This document shows positions 36,345 through 39,364 of a stretch of 39,364 bases of DNA, piece by piece. This DNA comes from a virus. The notes under the pieces were generated by a model. The model was not told the origin of the DNA and did not search any database. It worked only from the letters and a program-made list of their open reading frames with translations. The stretch is from the IMG/VR virus record IMGVR_UViG_3300046507_000175, positions 1 through 39,364 of that record. One strand, written 5' to 3'. The position numbers and the translations under genes are program-made. Position 1 is the first letter of the stretch. Every line of letters begins with the position of its first letter.

Positions 36345-36706
36345 GCGATCCCGTCGCAGAAGCAGCAGCACAATTGGCCGCAGCACCGAGCGAACCTGTT
36401 ACCGGAAATGTGCTGGTCAATGAGACGCCGGTGGTTGACGCGCCGGTTGTGGAGGCTGGCACGCCCGCAATGGGGGAGATCGCTGCGGCACCTGTGGAAG
36501 CCGCACCCGTCGATACTTCCGCTACGACCTCTGTCCCCGCTGTGGAATCGGTCGCGACTCCGGACGCCGCTGAACTCCCGCGCGAATCGCACCTGATGCT
36601 GCTAGAACACAAGCTCGCCGCGATGCACGCCAAGTTCAAGACGGGCGAGCGGATCGTGATCGACGAGTTCGAGCAGATCCTTGCGCATATCCGGGCTGTT
36701 CTCTAA
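36341..36706 (+). CDS. Ala/Pro/Val-rich protein with helical C-terminus
   Basis: 121 aa, overlapping the Tad2-like gene by ATGA. Residues 1-78 are low-complexity (Ala, Val, Pro, Glu), probably disordered. Residues 80-121 (HLMLLEHKLAAMHAKFKTGE then RIVIDEFEQILAHIRAVL) form a coiled-coil-like pair of helices. Cotranscription with the Tad2-like gene suggests a linked task, but nothing specific can be claimed. Confidence 0.6.
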   Translation: MSDPVAEAAAQLAAAPSEPVTGNVLVNETPVVDAPVVEAGTPAMGEIAAAPVEAAPVDTSATTSVPAVESVATPDAAELPRESHLMLLEHKLAAMHAKFKTGERIVIDEFEQILAHIRAVL

Positions 36707-36727
36707 AGTAGATGAGAATAGATCGCA

Positions 36728-36979
36728 ATGGCTAAGGGCGTAAAGACGGGCGGCCGCACGAAGGGCACGCCCAACAAAACGACCGTCGCCGTGAAGGAAG
36801 CGTTCAAGCTTGCATTCGACAATCTAGGCGGCGTTGATGCGCTGGTGACATGGGCGGCGGATAACCAGACCCAGTTCTATCAGCTCTATTCGAAGCTGAT
36901 CCCCACTGAAGTTGAGGTGGCGGGCAAAGACGGTGGCCCGATCGTCGTTGCCGCATCGCCGCTCGACGAGCGCCTGTGA
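36728..36979 (+). CDS. Small terminase subunit-like protein
   Basis: 83 aa. MAKGVKTGGRTKGTPNKTTV is the basic N-terminus shared by many short proteins annotated next to large terminases. A helical AVKEAFKLAFDNLGGVDALV and QTQFYQLYSKLIPTEVEV follow. It overlaps the large terminase by ATGA. It is much shorter than P22 gp3 (162 aa), so it may be a minimal DNA-recognition subunit. Confidence 0.7.
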   Translation: MAKGVKTGGRTKGTPNKTTVAVKEAFKLAFDNLGGVDALVTWAADNQTQFYQLYSKLIPTEVEVAGKDGGPIVVAASPLDERL

Positions 36980-38322
36980 AGCTCAACCCGAAGCAGGAAG
37001 CCGCCCAGCATGTTCTGGCCGGCGACGCGACGCATATCATGCTGTTCGGTGGCTCGCGGTCTGGCAAGACATTCCTGCTGGTGCGCAACGTCGTCATGCG
37101 CGCACTCAAGGCGCCGGCTAGCCGCCATCTGATCGTTCGCTTCCGCTTCAACCACGTCAAGAATTCGATTGTGCTGGACACCTTCCCGAAGGTGATGCGG
37201 CTCGCGTTCCCGGGCGTCAAGTACATGCTGTCCAAAACGGACTGGTACGCCGAGTTTGAGAATGGTGCGCAGCTCTGGTTCGGCGGCCTGGACGACAAGG
37301 AACGCACCGAGAAGATCCTCGGGCAGGAATACGTGACGATCTACCTGAACGAATGCTCGCAGATCCCGTTTGGCTCGGTCGGTATCGCCATAACGCGTCT
37401 TGCGCAGAAGGTCGAGCAGGTCATCAAGGGTGGCGTCAGTGGCCTGATGAAGCCGCGCATGTATTACGACTGCAATCCGCCGAGTAAAGCGCATTGGGCC
37501 TATCAGGTGTTCGTGCAGAAGCGCGACCCGGACACGCGGGTGCCGTTGGCGCGCGGCGAGGACTATGCGTATTTCCAGATCAACCCGCAAGACAACGCCG
37601 AAAACCTTTCTGAAGGCTATCTCGACACGCTGAAATCGTTGAGTGCGCGGCTTCAGAAGCGCTTTCTCAAGGGCGAGTTTGCGGATGCGACGCCGAACCA
37701 GCTATTTGCCGACGAGACGATCGACAAATGGCGCCACATGGACGGCGCTTTGCCTGACATGGTGCGCGTGGTGGTGGGCGTCGATCCGAGCGGTTCGGGC
37801 GATGCGGACAATGCGGACAACGACGCCATTGGCATCTGCGTTGGCGGTCTTGGCATCGATGGCAACGCCTATCTGCTTGAGGACTGCACGGTCAAGGCTG
37901 GCCCGGCGACGTGGGGCAAGATCGCGGCGGATGCATACGACCGGCACGCGGCCGATGTTGTCGTTGGCGAGACCAATTACGGCGGCGCCATGGTCCAGCA
38001 CGTGATCCAGACGGCACGGCCACGCACGCATTACAAGCAGGTCACGGCGACGCGCGGCAAAGCAGTGCGGGCCGAGCCGTTCTCCGCGCTGTACGAGCAG
38101 GGCAAGGTGCGCCATGTCGGCGACTTCCGCCCGCTTGAGGACGAGCTGACCGCTTTCAGCACTGTCGGCTACATGGGCGAGCAGTCGCCGAACCGCGCCG
38201 ACGCATGGATCTGGGTGTTGACCGAACTGTTCCCGGGCCTCGTACGGGCTCCGAAGAAAGAAGCGAAAGCTAAACCGAGAAACAGACACGCCGGCACGTC
38301 CGGCACGGGATGGATGGGCTAA
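36976..38322 (+). CDS. Terminase large subunit
   Basis: 448 aa (P22 gp2 has 499). ATPase: Walker A GGSRSGKT at residues 25-32, Walker B YVTIYLNE at 119-126. Nuclease: VVVGVDPSGSGDADN with D270 as first metal ligand, then VVVGETNYGG and a C-terminal acidic residue near NRADAWIWVL. It pumps DNA into the procapsid through the portal and cuts when the head is full. GTG 36976 overlaps the small subunit by 4 bp. Its stop is directly followed by the portal ATG. Confidence 0.95.
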   Translation: MKLNPKQEAAQHVLAGDATHIMLFGGSRSGKTFLLVRNVVMRALKAPASRHLIVRFRFNHVKNSIVLDTFPKVMRLAFPGVKYMLSKTDWYAEFENGAQLWFGGLDDKERTEKILGQEYVTIYLNECSQIPFGSVGIAITRLAQKVEQVIKGGVSGLMKPRMYYDCNPPSKAHWAYQVFVQKRDPDTRVPLARGEDYAYFQINPQDNAENLSEGYLDTLKSLSARLQKRFLKGEFADATPNQLFADETIDKWRHMDGALPDMVRVVVGVDPSGSGDADNADNDAIGICVGGLGIDGNAYLLEDCTVKAGPATWGKIAADAYDRHAADVVVGETNYGGAMVQHVIQTARPRTHYKQVTATRGKAVRAEPFSALYEQGKVRHVGDFRPLEDELTAFSTVGYMGEQSPNRADAWIWVLTELFPGLVRAPKKEAKAKPRNRHAGTSGTGWMG

Positions 38323-39364
38323 ATGGCGCGCAAACGCAAATCCGACGATGCTGAAGCGAGCGGGCTGGACCCGATCGTCAAGGAAGCCAAGGAGCGCTTC
38401 GCCCGTTGTGAGGATGCCGAGAGCGAGTTCCGTAAGCTGTTCGTCGAGGACATGAAGTTCGCCAATGGCGACCCGGACAACAACTGGCAGTGGCCCGACC
38501 AGATCCGCCAGTCGCGCGACGGCGATCAGCGCCCGTGCCTGACGATAAACAAGGTGCGCCAGCACAATCTCCAGATCATCAACGACGCGAAGCAGAACAA
38601 GCCGAGCATCAAGACGCTGCCGATCGACGGTCAGGCTGACGTGCAGATCGCCAAGATCCTCGACGGCATCATGCGCCACATCGAGTACAACTCGCACGCC
38701 GAGATTGCATACGACACGGCGACCGAGTTCGCGGTCCAGGGTGGCCTGGGCTACTGGCGCGTGGTCACCGACTATGCGCACGACGGCTCGTTCGAGCAGG
38801 AAATATTTATCCGCCGGGTGAAAGACCCGCTGTCGGTCGTGATCGATTGCGACATTCAGTCTGCTGACGGCGCCGACGCCAAGTTCGGCTTCGTGTTCGA
38901 AGACGTCCCGAAGGACGAATACGAGGCGCAATATCCCGAAGCAGACCCGGCCTGCGTTACATTCCCGATGGAAGCAACCGGCGATCCATGGCTCGACAAG
39001 GATCACGTTCGCGTGTGTGAGTACTTCCGCCGTGCCGAGAAGAAAGACATGCTGATCAATCATCCGGTCAAGGGACCGATGAAGCTGTCGGCGGTGGATG
39101 ACGCGGACGAGCGCAAGTCTCTGCTGACTGACGACAGCGTGAAGAAACGCGAGATCACTGAGCCCCATTTCGAGTGGTTCAAGATCGCCGGTGACAAGAT
39201 CATCGACCGCAAGGAGTGGCCGGGTCGCTATCTGCCGATCGTGCGCGTGGTGGGCGAGGAAATCGTCATCAACGGCAAGGTCGAGCGCAAGGGCCACACG
39301 CGCAACATGAAAGACGGCCAGCGCATGTACAACTACATGACCTCGGCCAACGTCGAATACATCG
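38323..39364 (+). CDS. Portal protein, N-terminal part (P22 gp1-like), runs off the window
   Basis: Begins MARKRKSDDAEASGLDPIVK directly after the terminase stop. Typical P22-portal segments follow, such as DPDNNWQWPDQIRQSRDGDQ, then RPCLTINKVRQHNLQIINDA and a stretch rich in YDTATEFAVQGGLGYWRV. There is no stop before 39364. The frame is the same as that of bases 2-1249 across the repeat, giving 721 aa in all. It forms the ring at the head vertex for packaging, tail attachment and ejection. Confidence 0.93.
   Translation, partial: MARKRKSDDAEASGLDPIVKEAKERFARCEDAESEFRKLFVEDMKFANGDPDNNWQWPDQIRQSRDGDQRPCLTINKVRQHNLQIINDAKQNKPSIKTLPIDGQADVQIAKILDGIMRHIEYNSHAEIAYDTATEFAVQGGLGYWRVVTDYAHDGSFEQEIFIRRVKDPLSVVIDCDIQSADGADAKFGFVFEDVPKDEYEAQYPEADPACVTFPMEATGDPWLDKDHVRVCEYFRRAEKKDMLINHPVKGPMKLSAVDDADERKSLLTDDSVKKREITEPHFEWFKIAGDKIIDRKEWPGRYLPIVRVVGEEIVINGKVERKGHTRNMKDGQRMYNYMTSANVEYI
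39240..39364. repeat. Terminal direct repeat, right copy
   Basis: Exact copy of bases 1-125. Removing one copy gives a unit length of about 39,239 bp. Confidence 0.95.

Noticed and set aside
37702-39297. 531-codon open frame on the minus strand opposite terminase and portal
   Set aside because: It mirrors two strongly supported genes, is rich in Arg/His/Val/Leu as expected of a GC-rich antisense frame, and has no recognisable domain or ribosome site.
1-39364. CRISPR arrays, insertion sequences or transposases
   Set aside because: No regularly spaced repeats and no transposase motifs were seen; the only mobile element is the HNH homing gene.

Overview
The window is the complete genome of a temperate, P22-like short-tailed phage, written as a contig cut open inside the portal gene. 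The first 125 bases (1-125) recur exactly as the last 125 (39240-39364). The portal reading frame runs off the right end and continues at base 2, so the map closes into a circle of about 39,239 bp. The virion genes follow the P22 order: small and large terminase, portal, scaffold, P22-type coat, gp4- and gp10-like tail factors, ejection proteins, tailspike. GC-rich, betaproteobacteria-like codon use suggests a host in the Burkholderiaceae; this is inference, since no host DNA is present.

Layout. Rightward late genes run from about 36.7 kb through the join to 18.4 kb: packaging (36728-38322), portal (38323-39364 plus 2-1249), head (1250-3606), a free-standing HNH endonuclease with a structured leader (3631-4280), tail and accessory genes (4339-8705), three ejection genes (8708-13849), the tailspike (14084-16093), lysis genes (16127-17578) and a secreted tail-fibre-like protein (17581-18402). 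Two leftward genes face this flow: a small membrane protein at 13805-14002 with its own promoter, and a small gene at 18377-18568. The attachment region (18569-18883) and a rightward tyrosine integrase (18884-19927) follow. A long leftward early operon (19924-28402) encodes an excisionase-like protein, Ea22-like modular proteins, NinB, a YqaJ exonuclease, an ERF annealing protein, an Ea10-like protein and several very small proteins.

The immunity region (28450-29823) is compact and readable. PL (TTGCCA-N17-TATTAT) and PR (TTGACA-N17-TAGTAT) each carry the same 13-bp operator in the spacer. Further operator copies lie exactly 25 bp apart: two at the left and three at the right. A repressor without a peptidase domain and a Cro/YdaS-like protein are divergently transcribed, and both appear to start on leaderless mRNAs. 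A terminator in the tR1 position separates the Cro-like gene from a CII-like gene. The rightward early operon then carries O-like and P-like replication genes with candidate origin iterons inside the first, a Ref-like HNH nuclease, a RuvC-like resolvase and a nin-like chain of tiny overlapping genes, several of them membrane proteins. It ends at a strong terminator (35738-35770).

Between that terminator and the terminase lies an accessory segment with a DUF2829/Tad2-family gene, a likely anti-Thoeris protein. No CRISPR array, insertion sequence or complete tRNA gene was seen. The items most worth pursuing are the 25-bp-phased operator system with two leaderless regulators, the hairpin that buries the ribosome site of the homing endonuclease, the attP architecture, the tiny coupled membrane genes, the SSB-tip mimic on the Ea10-like protein and the Tad2 homologue.
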